38,550 bases of DNA, from positions 1 through 38,550 of IMG/VR virus record IMGVR_UViG_3300025896_000071; one strand, 5' to 3'. Shown piece by piece: positions 15,601 through 25,098 of this stretch. The notes under the pieces were generated by a model. The model worked only from the letters and a program-made list of their open reading frames with translations. It did no database searches and was not told the origin of the DNA. A program made the position numbers and the translations under genes. This DNA comes from a virus. How positions within the stretch are numbered: position 1 is the stretch's first letter; each line of letters starts with the position of its first letter.

Positions 15601-17582
15601 TGCCAGCACTTACTAGCGACAACCAGATCGGAATACTCATCAAATCAGATGCTGATCTGAAGGCTTTTGATGAAACCAATAAATCGCTAGGTAAGCTCGA
15701 TGACGGTACTGGTAAGGCATCGAAAGGAGCTATGGCTCTCGGTGCTGCAGGACGCGTCGCTGCGGTTGGCATAGCTGCAGCGGGAGCTGCTGTTGGTGCG
15801 GCCGGCGTATTAGCCATTAAGTCTGCCGGTGAATACGAACAATCTCGTATTGCTTTTGAAACTATGCTTGGCTCGGCCGACAAAGCCAGAAAACTCATGG
15901 GCGAGATCGCACAATTTGCGAAAACAACTCCTTTTGAGCTTCCTGAAGTTGTCGCCGGTACAAAGCAATTGCTGGCCTTTGGTTTTGCACAACAAGATCT
16001 TTTGCCAACAATGCGTAAGCTTGGTGACTTAGCCTCTGGTCTTGGCGTCCCGGTTGGACAGCTTACTAACGTATTCGGACAGGTCAAAGTAGCCGGCCGT
16101 CTTATGGGTCAGGATCTTTTGCAGTTTACGAATGCCGGTGTGCCCATGATCGAAGCCTTGGCTACCACTATGAAGAAGCCTCAAAGCGAGATTAAGAAGC
16201 TTGTTGAAGAAGGCAAAGTTGGATTCCCTGAAGTAGAGGCTGCTCTAAACTCGCTTACTGGTGAAGGCTCGAAGTTTGGCGGCATGATGGACAAGCAGTC
16301 CAAGTCATTTAATGGTGTTGTATCAAACATCAAGGACGGCTTTGGCCAGATACTTCGTAATGCCGTCGGTATAACAGTGGCCGGCGATATTATAGAAGGT
16401 GGTCTATTCGATAAGGTAAAGAACGCAGCAAACGCTGCGCTTCCTTATGTATCTCGCTTAGCCGAAGGTGTGGGCCCGGCTATTGGCAAAATGATGAGCG
16501 CACTTGGTATGGGAGTTACAGCTATAAAGGGCTTTATTCAAACATTGCAAGACCCAGATATTACGAGCGACGGCTGGTTTGGCAAAATGGAAGGCATCGC
16601 AAGCGGGATCAGGCGAATATGGGACGCGGTGTGGAACTTCTTGAAGCCTAGCGTATCTGCGTTAGTAAATGCATTCAAAGCCGATCTATTACCAGCCTTA
16701 CAGCGGCTCTGGGCTATCATACAGCCTCAAATACTGCCAGCACTTAAACTACTTGGCATGGTGCTCGGTGGTGCCCTTGTGGGCGGCCTGTGGGCGGCTA
16801 TAAACGTCTTGCGCATCATAATACAAGTCGTTGGTTGGTTTATTAACGTACTAATAGAGGTAGGCCAGAGAGTGGTATGGGTGGTCAACTTTATTGTTAG
16901 CTATCTGACATTCTTGTGGAACTTCTGGTCGACGGTGTTTAATGCAATATACGAAGTCGTAAAAACTATATTCCAAGCTATATACCTCGCCATTGCTGTG
17001 GCTGTTTCAATGATTCGAATAGTTGTTGATCCGATCGTTCACTGGCTATCGCGGCCATTCCAAGTTGCGCGAGACTGGATTGTTAATACTTGGAACTCGC
17101 TCACTGGCTGGTTTGGCGGTGTCGCTGGTCGAATTGGTGGAGCACTTGCCGGCGTTTATAACAGCATAACTGCCCCATTCTCTAGAGCTTGGGATTGGAT
17201 TTCGCAGTTGCCGGGTCGTATCGCTGGAGCGATTGGTAACGTCGGACAGCTTTTGCGCGACAAGATTGGTAACTGGGATATTCCCGGTCCGCTAGGGCGA
17301 GTGCGAGATGTTATACCGGGCTTTGCGACTGGTGGATTTACCGGTACAGGTGGCATGAATGAAGTCGCTGGTATTGTTCACAAAGGTGAATATGTTATTC
17401 CAAAATCAGGCGTCGATCAAAGTACTGGGCTTCCAAAAATAAGCACAACTAACAACCGCAACGTCAGCATAAATACTGTTGTGCTTGGCTCGGCCGATGC
17501 TGCTCGTGAATTCTTTGGTCACCTTGATAGCGATATGCTGCTTACAAGTAAAGGTTTAACTCCTAACAGGGGCGCAGCATAA
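15600..17582 (+). CDS. tail tape measure protein
   Basis: This 660-residue protein would set tail length. The N-terminal 60-260 region is the tape-measure domain: EYEQSRIAFETMLGSADKAR, TPFELPEVVAGTKQLLAFGF, GRLMGQDLLQFTNAGVPMIE and MMDKQSKSFNGVVSNIKDGF. The middle (about 380-490) is strongly hydrophobic with several possible membrane segments (LGGALVGGLWAAINVLRII). This suits a protein that enters the envelope during DNA ejection. The C-terminus has GFATGGFTGTGG and VHKGEYVIPKSG. At about 0.15 nm per residue, the tail would be near 100 nm. Confidence 0.95.
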   Translation: MPALTSDNQIGILIKSDADLKAFDETNKSLGKLDDGTGKASKGAMALGAAGRVAAVGIAAAGAAVGAAGVLAIKSAGEYEQSRIAFETMLGSADKARKLMGEIAQFAKTTPFELPEVVAGTKQLLAFGFAQQDLLPTMRKLGDLASGLGVPVGQLTNVFGQVKVAGRLMGQDLLQFTNAGVPMIEALATTMKKPQSEIKKLVEEGKVGFPEVEAALNSLTGEGSKFGGMMDKQSKSFNGVVSNIKDGFGQILRNAVGITVAGDIIEGGLFDKVKNAANAALPYVSRLAEGVGPAIGKMMSALGMGVTAIKGFIQTLQDPDITSDGWFGKMEGIASGIRRIWDAVWNFLKPSVSALVNAFKADLLPALQRLWAIIQPQILPALKLLGMVLGGALVGGLWAAINVLRIIIQVVGWFINVLIEVGQRVVWVVNFIVSYLTFLWNFWSTVFNAIYEVVKTIFQAIYLAIAVAVSMIRIVVDPIVHWLSRPFQVARDWIVNTWNSLTGWFGGVAGRIGGALAGVYNSITAPFSRAWDWISQLPGRIAGAIGNVGQLLRDKIGNWDIPGPLGRVRDVIPGFATGGFTGTGGMNEVAGIVHKGEYVIPKSGVDQSTGLPKISTTNNRNVSINTVVLGSADAAREFFGHLDSDMLLTSKGLTPNRGAA

Positions 17583-18355
17583 TGTCTACAAACGTAACTT
17601 TCGACGGTAACGATTTACAAACAGACAGCATTTTAACTGCTGAAATTGACCATGCTTCTATACCAGTAAAAGATGCCAAGCTCTACTCTTTGGCACACGC
17701 TAACCGCAGTGCCATTCCGTATGTCTCATATCCAAGCCGATCCATAAAGTTGTCAGGCAAAATAATCGGCACCTCAATTGCTGATCTTGATTCTAAACTC
17801 GATACCTTTAGAGCATACTTCAGAGGAACGGATAAAAACCTAGACATTGACTATAACGGTAGCACGAGGCGATATATTGCAACCCTAAACGGACTCTCCA
17901 TTGATCGACCCGGCGGACTGGCCTTTGCTAATTACTCGGCAGAGTTTTTATGCACCGAGCCCTTTGGCCGCAACACTTCAGCTACTACTGCACTGAGCGC
18001 AAGCAACAGGACAAGCAACTCATACACCGATACGCATACATTTTTAGGAACTGCACCGTATCAGCTGCCGGTCATCACTATTACGATCGACTCCGTAACA
18101 GGCGGGACTGGATATTTGAACTTTGGTAATAGTGCGAACGGTCAAAGCATTACTATTACTGATCAGACTTTCGCTGCAGCCGATGTTATAGAAATTGACT
18201 GCGAAAATAAGACCGTCAAGAAAAACGGCGTGGAGATTGATTTTATTGGTGCATTTCCTGAGTTTGAACCCGGTTCGCAAGACTTCTCATATTCCGATGG
18301 CTTCACAACTCGGCAGTTTGATATAACCGTAACGTATTATCCAATGTGGTTATAG
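17582..18355 (+). CDS. distal tail protein (Dit)
   Basis: This 257-residue protein joins the tube to the tail tip. The N-terminal domain (residues 1-115) has FDGNDLQT, SRSIKLSGKI, then the RAYFRGTDKNLDIDY-type segment and RRYIATLNGL, typical of siphovirus Dit/ORF46 proteins. The C-terminal part is a galectin-like beta domain (NGQSITITDQTFAAADVIEI, DCENKTVKKNGVEIDF). It overlaps the tape measure stop by one base. Confidence 0.85.
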   Translation: MSTNVTFDGNDLQTDSILTAEIDHASIPVKDAKLYSLAHANRSAIPYVSYPSRSIKLSGKIIGTSIADLDSKLDTFRAYFRGTDKNLDIDYNGSTRRYIATLNGLSIDRPGGLAFANYSAEFLCTEPFGRNTSATTALSASNRTSNSYTDTHTFLGTAPYQLPVITITIDSVTGGTGYLNFGNSANGQSITITDQTFAAADVIEIDCENKTVKKNGVEIDFIGAFPEFEPGSQDFSYSDGFTTRQFDITVTYYPMWL

Positions 18356-18364
18356 GATCCAGCC

Positions 18365-20593
18365 ATGCCTATAACTGAATTCTCATCTGGACCATTCACC
18401 CCCGATACAATAAGTGCCGGCGGCGATTGGGCAAGTACCGCAAATGCAAAAGTAGAAGATGGATCAACTGCTCTTGCTGCTGGTGTTGGCCCGGGCGGTA
18501 GTGGCCAGCCTAGCAGCATGACTGCGAGCGACTTTGATTTTGCGTTGCCCGATATAGCAATTATTGACGGAATAATGGTTGAGGCGAAAGTTAGAACCGG
18601 CGGTGGCTCTGTCCAAGGCTCTATGTACTTAACGAGTACTGGTGGGTTTACTGCAATCTCCGAAGATAACCCAAGTGCTCAAGCGTGGCCGGCCGGCACG
18701 CTCACTTGGCTTACTTGGGGCAGTAGCACTGACCTTTGGAATCGAGTATGGACTGTTGCAGAAATTAACACCACAGACTTTGCTGCAGTAATAAACGAAA
18801 CCGTCGCTTCTGGTAGTACGAACCTCGAGGTTGACGGCTTTAAAGTTACTGTTTATTGGCACTATAGTGCTGACGTGGCGGCGGCTGAAGTTCCAAAGCG
18901 CTATCTACACAAGGTTTACAACAAGGGTCGCTATGTTGGCAATCTTAAAAAAGTAGTATCACCATTCGGTTACGCTCAAGACATAAACAGCGTCGGCTCG
19001 AGTGTTACTCTTGAGTGTGCCATATCCCCTGACACTGCAATACTTGAAAGCGATCGGCTTGTTACAGAGGACGGTGAACCTTTGACCGACGAAGACGGCA
19101 ACTATCTATATACAGATGGCCAGCCTTCCGTAATAGGCTATGGCTCTAGCCTCGATCCTTTACTTATGCAGAACGGCAACCGTGTCGTCATATTTGAGTA
19201 CAGCTACTACCACCCCAACGGCAAAGCAATGTTTTCTGGTCAAATAAACCGCATCGAGGCAAGCTTTGGTGGCGGCGCGTCTGAAAACATAAAGCTACTT
19301 GTATTGAGCGATGGGCTCGACATGGCTAACTACATTGCTCGCGGTGCGCCGTTTGCGTATACAGCCGACGTCACACAAAACACATGGAACCTTGCTGTGT
19401 CATGTTCGCAAAGTGTTTCGAGCTGGCAGCGTTATGGTCAATCTTGGATTGTTGGTGCCGGAGTAACAAAACTTGGAGCTATACAGCTCGCACTACAAGG
19501 GACAGCCGATGTTACGGTTACCGTTTATGACGGTGTTAATTCGCCAAATGTTCTTGGTTCAGTTACGCAACGTGTCGATACCGGCGGTGCGGCAATAGGC
19601 GTGCAGTTTGGCTTCCCTTCTCTTATCGAAGTATCTCCGGGGAACACTTACTTCTTCACCGTATCCGTAGCCGATGGCCAAAGCATAAATCTTAACTATT
19701 CAAACTCGAATCCTTATGCGAACGGCGAAATGTACAGCTCATCTTACGGTGGTGGTGGCGGCGGCTCTTACGCTTCGGTTGCCGGTTCTGATTTGTACTT
19801 TATAGCAAGCTCAGGAGTTGAAACCACAACCGCAACATATACGAGCAAAGACCCTTCTACTCAGATGCTTGTTCCGATAGTAGAGGACTATAATTTGCGC
19901 GGCGGTGCGGTTACTTGCACCGACGACAGTGTAGACGCAACAGGCCTGACGCTTACCTATACATTCAATACCGACACCCTTCTTGATGCAGTTAAAGCAA
20001 TTCATTCCTTGTCGCCAAACGGCTTCTATTACTACGTCGACCTCGGGACTAATGTTTTGAACTTTAAAGAGGCCTCAACCACCCCTGATATTACATTGGT
20101 TAAGGGTCGTCACTTAACGACTATTAACCTTGTGATGTCCATTGAAAATCTTAAAAACTACTTCTTGTTTAGCGGCCAAAGTATCGCAGGAACAAACCTC
20201 TATACAGCTTACGAGGATCAGGCGAGTATCTCTCAATATGGAATCAGGCTTGAGCGCAAGAGCGACAACCGTGTATCGCTGCAACCAACGGCTGATGCTA
20301 TTGGCGACAGTTTTATAGCCGAGAATAAAGACGAGCGATTTGAAACCGTTGTTACTGTGCTTGATAGAACGATGGACATAACATTACTTAAGCCGGGTAT
20401 GACGGTTGGCCTTCGCGGCTTTGGTAGTTTTATTGACACTATAGTCTTGCAAATCGTAAGGGTTGAATACTCGCCAGAGAGTGTCAATTTAACGCTTGGA
20501 ACAATGCCAATTCGATATAGTGATGAATTTCAGCAGATAACTCGGGGCCTGATAGCAGAACAGACCATTGCTAACCCAACAGCACCAAGTTAA
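18365..20593 (+). CDS. tail tip / tail-associated baseplate protein
   Basis: This 742-residue protein is placed as a tail-tip (Tal-like) protein. The first 165 residues form an unusual beta-sandwich (lectin-like) domain. From about residue 175 a baseplate hub-like part follows: RYLHKVYNKGRYVGNLKKVV, FSGQINRIEA. There is then a carbohydrate-binding-like insertion with SSYGGGGGGSYASVAGSDLY, and finally a Tal-type end (LLDAVKAIHSLSPNGFYYYV, FETVVTVLDRTMDITLLKPG). No lytic domain is evident. It is the normal neighbour of Dit. Confidence 0.75.
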   Translation: MPITEFSSGPFTPDTISAGGDWASTANAKVEDGSTALAAGVGPGGSGQPSSMTASDFDFALPDIAIIDGIMVEAKVRTGGGSVQGSMYLTSTGGFTAISEDNPSAQAWPAGTLTWLTWGSSTDLWNRVWTVAEINTTDFAAVINETVASGSTNLEVDGFKVTVYWHYSADVAAAEVPKRYLHKVYNKGRYVGNLKKVVSPFGYAQDINSVGSSVTLECAISPDTAILESDRLVTEDGEPLTDEDGNYLYTDGQPSVIGYGSSLDPLLMQNGNRVVIFEYSYYHPNGKAMFSGQINRIEASFGGGASENIKLLVLSDGLDMANYIARGAPFAYTADVTQNTWNLAVSCSQSVSSWQRYGQSWIVGAGVTKLGAIQLALQGTADVTVTVYDGVNSPNVLGSVTQRVDTGGAAIGVQFGFPSLIEVSPGNTYFFTVSVADGQSINLNYSNSNPYANGEMYSSSYGGGGGGSYASVAGSDLYFIASSGVETTTATYTSKDPSTQMLVPIVEDYNLRGGAVTCTDDSVDATGLTLTYTFNTDTLLDAVKAIHSLSPNGFYYYVDLGTNVLNFKEASTTPDITLVKGRHLTTINLVMSIENLKNYFLFSGQSIAGTNLYTAYEDQASISQYGIRLERKSDNRVSLQPTADAIGDSFIAENKDERFETVVTVLDRTMDITLLKPGMTVGLRGFGSFIDTIVLQIVRVEYSPESVNLTLGTMPIRYSDEFQQITRGLIAEQTIANPTAPS

Positions 20594-20614
20594 ACTAAAA
20601 AACATAAGGATTAT

Positions 20615-21598
20615 ATGGCAGACAAAAAAATATCAGGATTAGGATCAGACTCAAGCCTAGACGGCAATCATTACTTCCCGCTTAATGATCCAACCGGCCC
20701 AACCACCAAAAGGACCTTGCTATCGACTTTAGCGGCTTGGCTTTTTGATCAAATAAACATACCCGCCGGAACAGGTAGTCCAATAACAAGAGACAGCGAA
20801 TTACATTTTGACCATGTCGCGTCTGGTTGTGTGTGGTCTGGCGATGCTTATGCTTCAACACGCAACGCATCGATGACGTCTGGCCTTGTGTATATAAATG
20901 GCCGTCGAATTACTATCGGCTCAGTAACGGCTCGAAGTTTCACCGCTTCAAAAGATACTTATGTTGACATTCTAGACAACGGCGATGGCACAGGCACGCT
21001 TGTTTATACTGAGGTAACTAACAACGCCGCTAGTCCAAGCCTTGCCTCTAACTCAATTCGTATTGCAATAATAGTTACGGGCGCTTCAAACATAGCTTCT
21101 GTAGGATCAGTTAACCAAGGCCAAGAAGATAAGGTATTGCCAATAGCTTCAAGCATTCCATATCAAGTTACGGACTCTTTAGGTAATTTAATCTGCTCCA
21201 GAGATTCAGTTAGAAAATTGCTTGGAAGACGACAAATAGTTTCGGACTATACAACCACATCAGGATCGTTCGTGTCTATTACAGGACTTAACATGACAGT
21301 CAATATACCAGCAGGACGAAAAATTAAATTAAGCATGGACTTTCCTCAAGCCTACAATGCCGGGGGTGCGGTTAACCAGTATCAAATCTATGATGTGACG
21401 GCGGGTGCTCAGGTGTTTACTCCAAATATAAACCCCGGCAACACCTTAGCTCAAATGCAGCATATCGAAGCTGTGATCACTCCTCCTGCTTCTGGCGTGC
21501 GAAATTACCGGCTCGACGTTGCCACGAACACGGGAACTTATCATAGTGGTAGCTCAAACCAAGCCACAAATGCATCGTTTAAAATAGAGTTAGAATAG
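20615..21598 (+). CDS. tail fibre / receptor-binding protein
   Basis: This 327-residue protein starts with MADKKISGLGSDSSLDGNHY, a common N-terminal attachment motif of tail fibres. The middle is beta-rich (YINGRRITIGSVTARSFTAS, DTYVDILDNGDGTGTLVY). The C-terminal 120 residues form a beta-sandwich tip (TTTSGSFVSITGLNMTVNIP) resembling carbohydrate-binding or collar heads. It is the last structural gene before the lysis genes, as expected for a receptor-binding protein. The receptor is unknown. Confidence 0.7.
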   Translation: MADKKISGLGSDSSLDGNHYFPLNDPTGPTTKRTLLSTLAAWLFDQINIPAGTGSPITRDSELHFDHVASGCVWSGDAYASTRNASMTSGLVYINGRRITIGSVTARSFTASKDTYVDILDNGDGTGTLVYTEVTNNAASPSLASNSIRIAIIVTGASNIASVGSVNQGQEDKVLPIASSIPYQVTDSLGNLICSRDSVRKLLGRRQIVSDYTTTSGSFVSITGLNMTVNIPAGRKIKLSMDFPQAYNAGGAVNQYQIYDVTAGAQVFTPNINPGNTLAQMQHIEAVITPPASGVRNYRLDVATNTGTYHSGSSNQATNASFKIELE

Positions 21599-21605
21599 GA
21601 GCACT

Positions 21606-21863
21606 ATGTCAGAGCCAAACGCAATTAGCCAAAACACCGAAGTCTCATACTATGACGGAGAAGAGTGGCGCACTGGTCGCGTCCATGCAATTAAGAAGTT
21701 AGCAAAAGATAACAGGGAATATTTTGTTAGCTATCTTATCGACACTGGAGAGGATGGGCAAATTACTGAAATATTAACCGAAGAGGGAGAAGATAATACC
21801 TATGTTCGACAACCTGTCTTGATCGAAGTTCACCCCGCGAACGTAAAAGAAATTAGTGCTTAA
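21606..21863 (+). CDS. hypothetical acidic protein
   Basis: This 85-residue protein is not assigned to a family. It has a Tudor/SH3-like look (VSYYDGEEWRTGRVHAIKKL, YFVSYLIDTGEDGQI) with alternating strands. It starts seven bases after the fibre stop behind AGGAGCAC. It lies between the tail fibre and lysin genes, a place often used for small fibre chaperones or lysis accessory proteins. No function is claimed. Confidence 0.65.
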   Translation: MSEPNAISQNTEVSYYDGEEWRTGRVHAIKKLAKDNREYFVSYLIDTGEDGQITEILTEEGEDNTYVRQPVLIEVHPANVKEISA

Positions 21864-21891
21864 GCATATATGTTAATATAAAGGAAACATT

Positions 21892-23379
21892 ATGGCCTAC
21901 GGACAAAAAAACTATAACGAGATACAGGGCATAAACGGCAAGTACCGTATTAATCAGATTGGCTGTTTTATTACTGCCTTCTCAAACCTTCTTGAACGCT
22001 TTGGCAAGGGTGCGAACCCAATCCAGTTAAACGCTGCCTTCCGTGATCGCGGTATCTATATTGATGTCGATGACGGCATTCGTGACGACCTCGGCTGGGG
22101 ATCCATTAGCGCCTACAACGGCAACATTGTCGTATCTCGATCAGCTAATAACAGCGCAGTACCTAACAATAATTGTATTGTTCGTATCGCCGCCAAAAAT
22201 AGCTTTGGCACTCACTTTTGCCTTGTTGAGCGAATAGATAACGGTGTCGTCTATATTGTTGACTCTTGGGACGGCCAAGTAAAACCAGCTTCTAGCTATG
22301 GACCAATAACCGGATGGGCTGAATACCGAGACAATACACCGATCCCTGTGCAACCTGTTGTGCCGCCAGCTCCTGCAGTACCTAGCGACCAGTCCGTATT
22401 AACAGTGCAACCGGGCTGGGGCATAAGCCACGTGCTCAAGGCTGCGGGATATCCACAGGAAAGCTATAGCCGACCTGAAGAGTGGGATCGCTTCGCTAAG
22501 CTAAATGGCAAGTCCAGCTTAAACCCCAACGATAAAGTCAGCGTATACAAACAGCCTTTGCCTCTAGCGGCACCCGCTCCACAACCGGCACCACAACCCG
22601 AGTCAGATGTGATTAATATCACAGTTCAGAGTGGCTGGGGTATTTCGCATGTATTAAAGGCCGCCGGCTACAATAAAGAACAGTGGGAAAACCCTGCAGA
22701 GTGGGCACGTATGTCAGCCCTTAACGGTGTTACTAGCGGCAATATGCGCTTGCAGCCTAATCAGATAGTTAAGGTCAATCGGACACCTATCGCCCCAGCT
22801 CCGACCCCTGCTCCAGTTGTTGTATCGCCCCAACCAGCTCCTGTTGCTCCACAGCCAGTAACGCCAGTGAAGCCCACAGAAGCCGCCCCTGCGCCTGAAA
22901 AGCCCAAAGTCGAACCAGAACCCGTATTGCTTGCAAAGCCCGGCTGGAAGACTACATTTAAGCCTGAGAGCAAGGTATATATCGCCAGCGATAGTGTGAT
23001 CATTAAAGACCAAGCTGGATTACAGGCCGATCTTCAATTAGTAAAAGGCCAGAAGGTAACTAGTGCCGGCACGTTCGTAAAAGGCGATGTCACCTATGTT
23101 CGAACCAAGAAGAGCCTTGATAACGATTGGTGGTACGGTATACCAGTTACAGCCTTGGATAAAGGCCAAGACCCCAATAAATACGTCGGCCCGCTTGTAG
23201 ATGATGACGATGATGATTCTATTTTCGACCTTCCTATGGATCTAGCCGATGAAGCTAAAGAGCTATTCAAGAACTACAGTAACCGCGAGAAGCTGGTCGC
23301 AGTAGTTGGCAAGATCGAAGGTAGCGTATTAAGATTGCTCAACTTCATAAACATATTTAAAAAGAAAACTGAAAAATAA
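21892..23379 (+). CDS. endolysin: C39-like cysteine peptidase with two wall-binding-like repeats
   Basis: This 495-residue lysin starts with a papain-like C39-type domain: QIGCFITAFSNLL (Cys25), SFGTHFCLVERID (His108) and VVYIVDSWDG (Asp124) give a Cys-His-Asp triad. Two LysM-like repeats follow, each starting GWGISHVLKAAGY (near residues 180 and 248), separated by Pro/Ala linkers. A third Pro-rich linker leads to an SH3-like domain (IKDQAGLQADLQLVKGQKV). The end has a run of Asp and a basic tail. It has no signal peptide, so release should depend on the adjacent holin. It starts behind AAAGGAAAC. Confidence 0.8.
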   Translation: MAYGQKNYNEIQGINGKYRINQIGCFITAFSNLLERFGKGANPIQLNAAFRDRGIYIDVDDGIRDDLGWGSISAYNGNIVVSRSANNSAVPNNNCIVRIAAKNSFGTHFCLVERIDNGVVYIVDSWDGQVKPASSYGPITGWAEYRDNTPIPVQPVVPPAPAVPSDQSVLTVQPGWGISHVLKAAGYPQESYSRPEEWDRFAKLNGKSSLNPNDKVSVYKQPLPLAAPAPQPAPQPESDVINITVQSGWGISHVLKAAGYNKEQWENPAEWARMSALNGVTSGNMRLQPNQIVKVNRTPIAPAPTPAPVVVSPQPAPVAPQPVTPVKPTEAAPAPEKPKVEPEPVLLAKPGWKTTFKPESKVYIASDSVIIKDQAGLQADLQLVKGQKVTSAGTFVKGDVTYVRTKKSLDNDWWYGIPVTALDKGQDPNKYVGPLVDDDDDDSIFDLPMDLADEAKELFKNYSNREKLVAVVGKIEGSVLRLLNFINIFKKKTEK

Positions 23380-23388
23380 GGAGTCGTC

Positions 23389-23871
23389 ATGGAAATGGTA
23401 ACCGAAATACTTAACAATGTACCGAACGGAACATACCTTGCAGTCGGAGCCGGCTTCGCAGTATCGCTCATTCTGCAATTGCTTAAAAAATGGCTTGCGC
23501 TTCAAAGCGAGAAGGTGATCAACTTCCTACTTGGTGCTCTATCTTTCATTACCGTTGCGATTCAGTATCTAACCACTGCAGTAAGCCAGAACCCGAGCGT
23601 ACTTGGTACTCGAACAACCGCTGTTGTGACTGCTGCCCTAGCTGCCTACCACTTCAAGTACCTCGGCATCAAAGACCTTTCAAACTTGCTTAAGGATGCT
23701 AAAGCATACCGAGAACGCAAAGAGCGAGTCACTCAAGCGGGACTGATTCCTGCTGGCGACAAAGAGACTGTAAAGGAAGTGCCTCTCGATACTGTACAAC
23801 CACAGGTCGAGCCGGTAGCTCCAACCCCAATCCCTGTCGCTACTGAAAGCTCAAGCGAATTTCAAGCCTAG
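23389..23871 (+). CDS. holin-like membrane protein
   Basis: This 160-residue protein has three hydrophobic segments (about residues 13-31, 43-61 and 73-93), then a charged helix (AKAYRERKERV) and a Pro/Glu-rich tail. This shape and its place nine bases after the lysin gene suggest a holin that opens the membrane for the lysin. The ribosome binding site is AAGGAG. The tail resembles the Pro/Val linkers of neighbouring proteins. The call is from topology and context only. Confidence 0.7.
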   Translation: MEMVTEILNNVPNGTYLAVGAGFAVSLILQLLKKWLALQSEKVINFLLGALSFITVAIQYLTTAVSQNPSVLGTRTTAVVTAALAAYHFKYLGIKDLSNLLKDAKAYRERKERVTQAGLIPAGDKETVKEVPLDTVQPQVEPVAPTPIPVATESSSEFQA

Positions 23872-23895
23872 TTCGCATTATGTTTAAATAGGACT

Positions 23896-24468
23896 ATGGG
23901 TTCTATATTCGGTAATACGACTGCTCCAACTAGACGTTATACTTCTCGACAACGTAAATACTTTGATGCCCGCAAGACCGACCGGCCCCGGGTTGTTAAG
24001 CATGAACAACAAGAGCAGATCGCTATTTGTAACTGGATGCGCGAGGTATTGCCCGCAATTCACTTTCGCTGTGATACCGCTTCCGGTGGCTTCTCGAGTG
24101 CCTATGAAAAGGCCACGCACAACAAACAGCAGAGCAGCCCAAGCGAACCTGACATTATGATATTTGCTGCTCGTAAGGGTTATCACGCACTCCTTATAGA
24201 GCTCAAGGCTACCGGCACCGAGCTAAAGATGCGCCGAGACGGACGATCCATTCGCGTCACTAAAGATAAAAAAGGCCGGGTTATAGAGCGTGATTATAAG
24301 ATACGCAAGAAGGGTGACTGGGCTTCTTTGCATATAGAGAAACAGGCCAACGTCTTGGAGGATTACAGACGGCAGGATTACTTCGCTACCTTTGCAGTAG
24401 GTGAGGATCAGGCCAAAGAAATAATAAGCAGATACTTTGATCTGCCTACTAACGAGAGTCTTTTCTAG
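23896..24468 (+). CDS. VRR-NUC domain nuclease
   Basis: This 190-residue protein belongs to the VRR-NUC branch of PD-(D/E)XK nucleases. Key elements are KHEQQEQIAICNWMR, FRCDTASGGFSS, then EPDIMIFAARKGYHALLIEL with the LIELKA catalytic core (Asp, Glu, Lys), and LHIEKQANVLEDYRRQDYFA with the conserved Gln. Stand-alone phage members may resolve branched DNA or process replication ends. It is the last plus-strand gene before the convergent minus operon, and its end overlaps the opposing gene by four bases. Confidence 0.85.
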   Translation: MGSIFGNTTAPTRRYTSRQRKYFDARKTDRPRVVKHEQQEQIAICNWMREVLPAIHFRCDTASGGFSSAYEKATHNKQQSSPSEPDIMIFAARKGYHALLIELKATGTELKMRRDGRSIRVTKDKKGRVIERDYKIRKKGDWASLHIEKQANVLEDYRRQDYFATFAVGEDQAKEIISRYFDLPTNESLF

Positions 24469-24695
24469 ACTATTCTACAAAGACCTTCGCGGCACTTGAG
24501 CGGTGACTTATCGTCGTGGCCATTACCAAGTGCTCGGTTTCTATAGTGCATCCAAATAGCGGTCTCCCGCTCTGTTCGAACGAAAAACCGCTGAAAATAC
24601 TTGGCCAACTTCTCAGCAACCCATCGCAGTAATATGTATTTAAAAAATACCGTTACGACAAGAAACTCTAAGACTTTGGCGATTACTTCTATCAT
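24465..24695 (-). CDS. small membrane protein
   Basis: This 76-residue protein has an N-terminal hydrophobic helix (VIAKVLEFLVVTVFFKYILL, residues 4-23), then a strongly basic amphipathic region and a C-terminus with two Cys (KCREGLCRIV). It is the last gene of the minus operon. No Shine-Dalgarno sequence is seen; an A-rich tract precedes the ATG. It might be a second holin-like or antiholin protein or an envelope-targeting factor. No family is recognised. Confidence 0.55.
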   Translation of the reverse strand: MIEVIAKVLEFLVVTVFFKYILLRWVAEKLAKYFQRFFVRTERETAIWMHYRNRALGNGHDDKSPLKCREGLCRIV

Positions 24696-24716
24696 TTTTG
24701 TTTTTGTTTGTTTTTG

Positions 24717-25067
24717 TTATTGGATTACAGGTGCAGTGTCGTCGACAACTGGAGGCTGTGGTACTGGTGCCGGTGCTGCCTCTACCGCAACAGGCTGGCC
24801 TTCGACTGGTGGCTGGGTAGGAATAGCTGGCTGTTCAGGCTTAAGTTCTTCTGCAAGTTCGGCGGCATCTTCAGCAATTTCTTCAGCTTTTTCGGCAGGG
24901 GTATCAGCTTCTGGTTTACTAAGCTCATCAAACTTTGCAAGGTTTTCTTTTGATTCCTTAACATAGGCTTCAGCCTTCTCGACGATAGAGACCAGCTCTT
25001 CTCGAGTAACTTTGTGGGCTTCGATTACGTTGATAACTGTTCCATCTTCGTTTTTTACTAACTGCAT
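24717..25067 (-). CDS. Glu/Ala coiled-coil protein with Pro-rich tail
   Basis: This 116-residue protein has a first part MQLVKNEDGTVINVIEAH with a short beta module. A Glu/Ala-rich coiled coil (KAEAYVKESKENLAKFDELS, AEKAEEIAEDAAELAEEL) and a Pro/Val tail follow. The start at 25067 is chosen because AAAGGAG lies just upstream of it. An in-frame ATG ten codons earlier has no such site. It is very acidic. The role is unknown; it might bind a nucleic-acid-binding partner. It follows the MraZ-like gene. Confidence 0.65.
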   Translation of the reverse strand: MQLVKNEDGTVINVIEAHKVTREELVSIVEKAEAYVKESKENLAKFDELSKPEADTPAEKAEEIAEDAAELAEELKPEQPAIPTQPPVEGQPVAVEAAPAPVPQPPVVDDTAPVIQ

Positions 25068-25098
25068 ATTAACTCCTTTAATATTGTTTATGCTCATG

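Noticed and set aside
22714-23013. Gly/Trp-rich and Gly/Thr-rich minus-strand frames
   Set aside because: They are antisense to the Pro/Ala linkers of the lysin.
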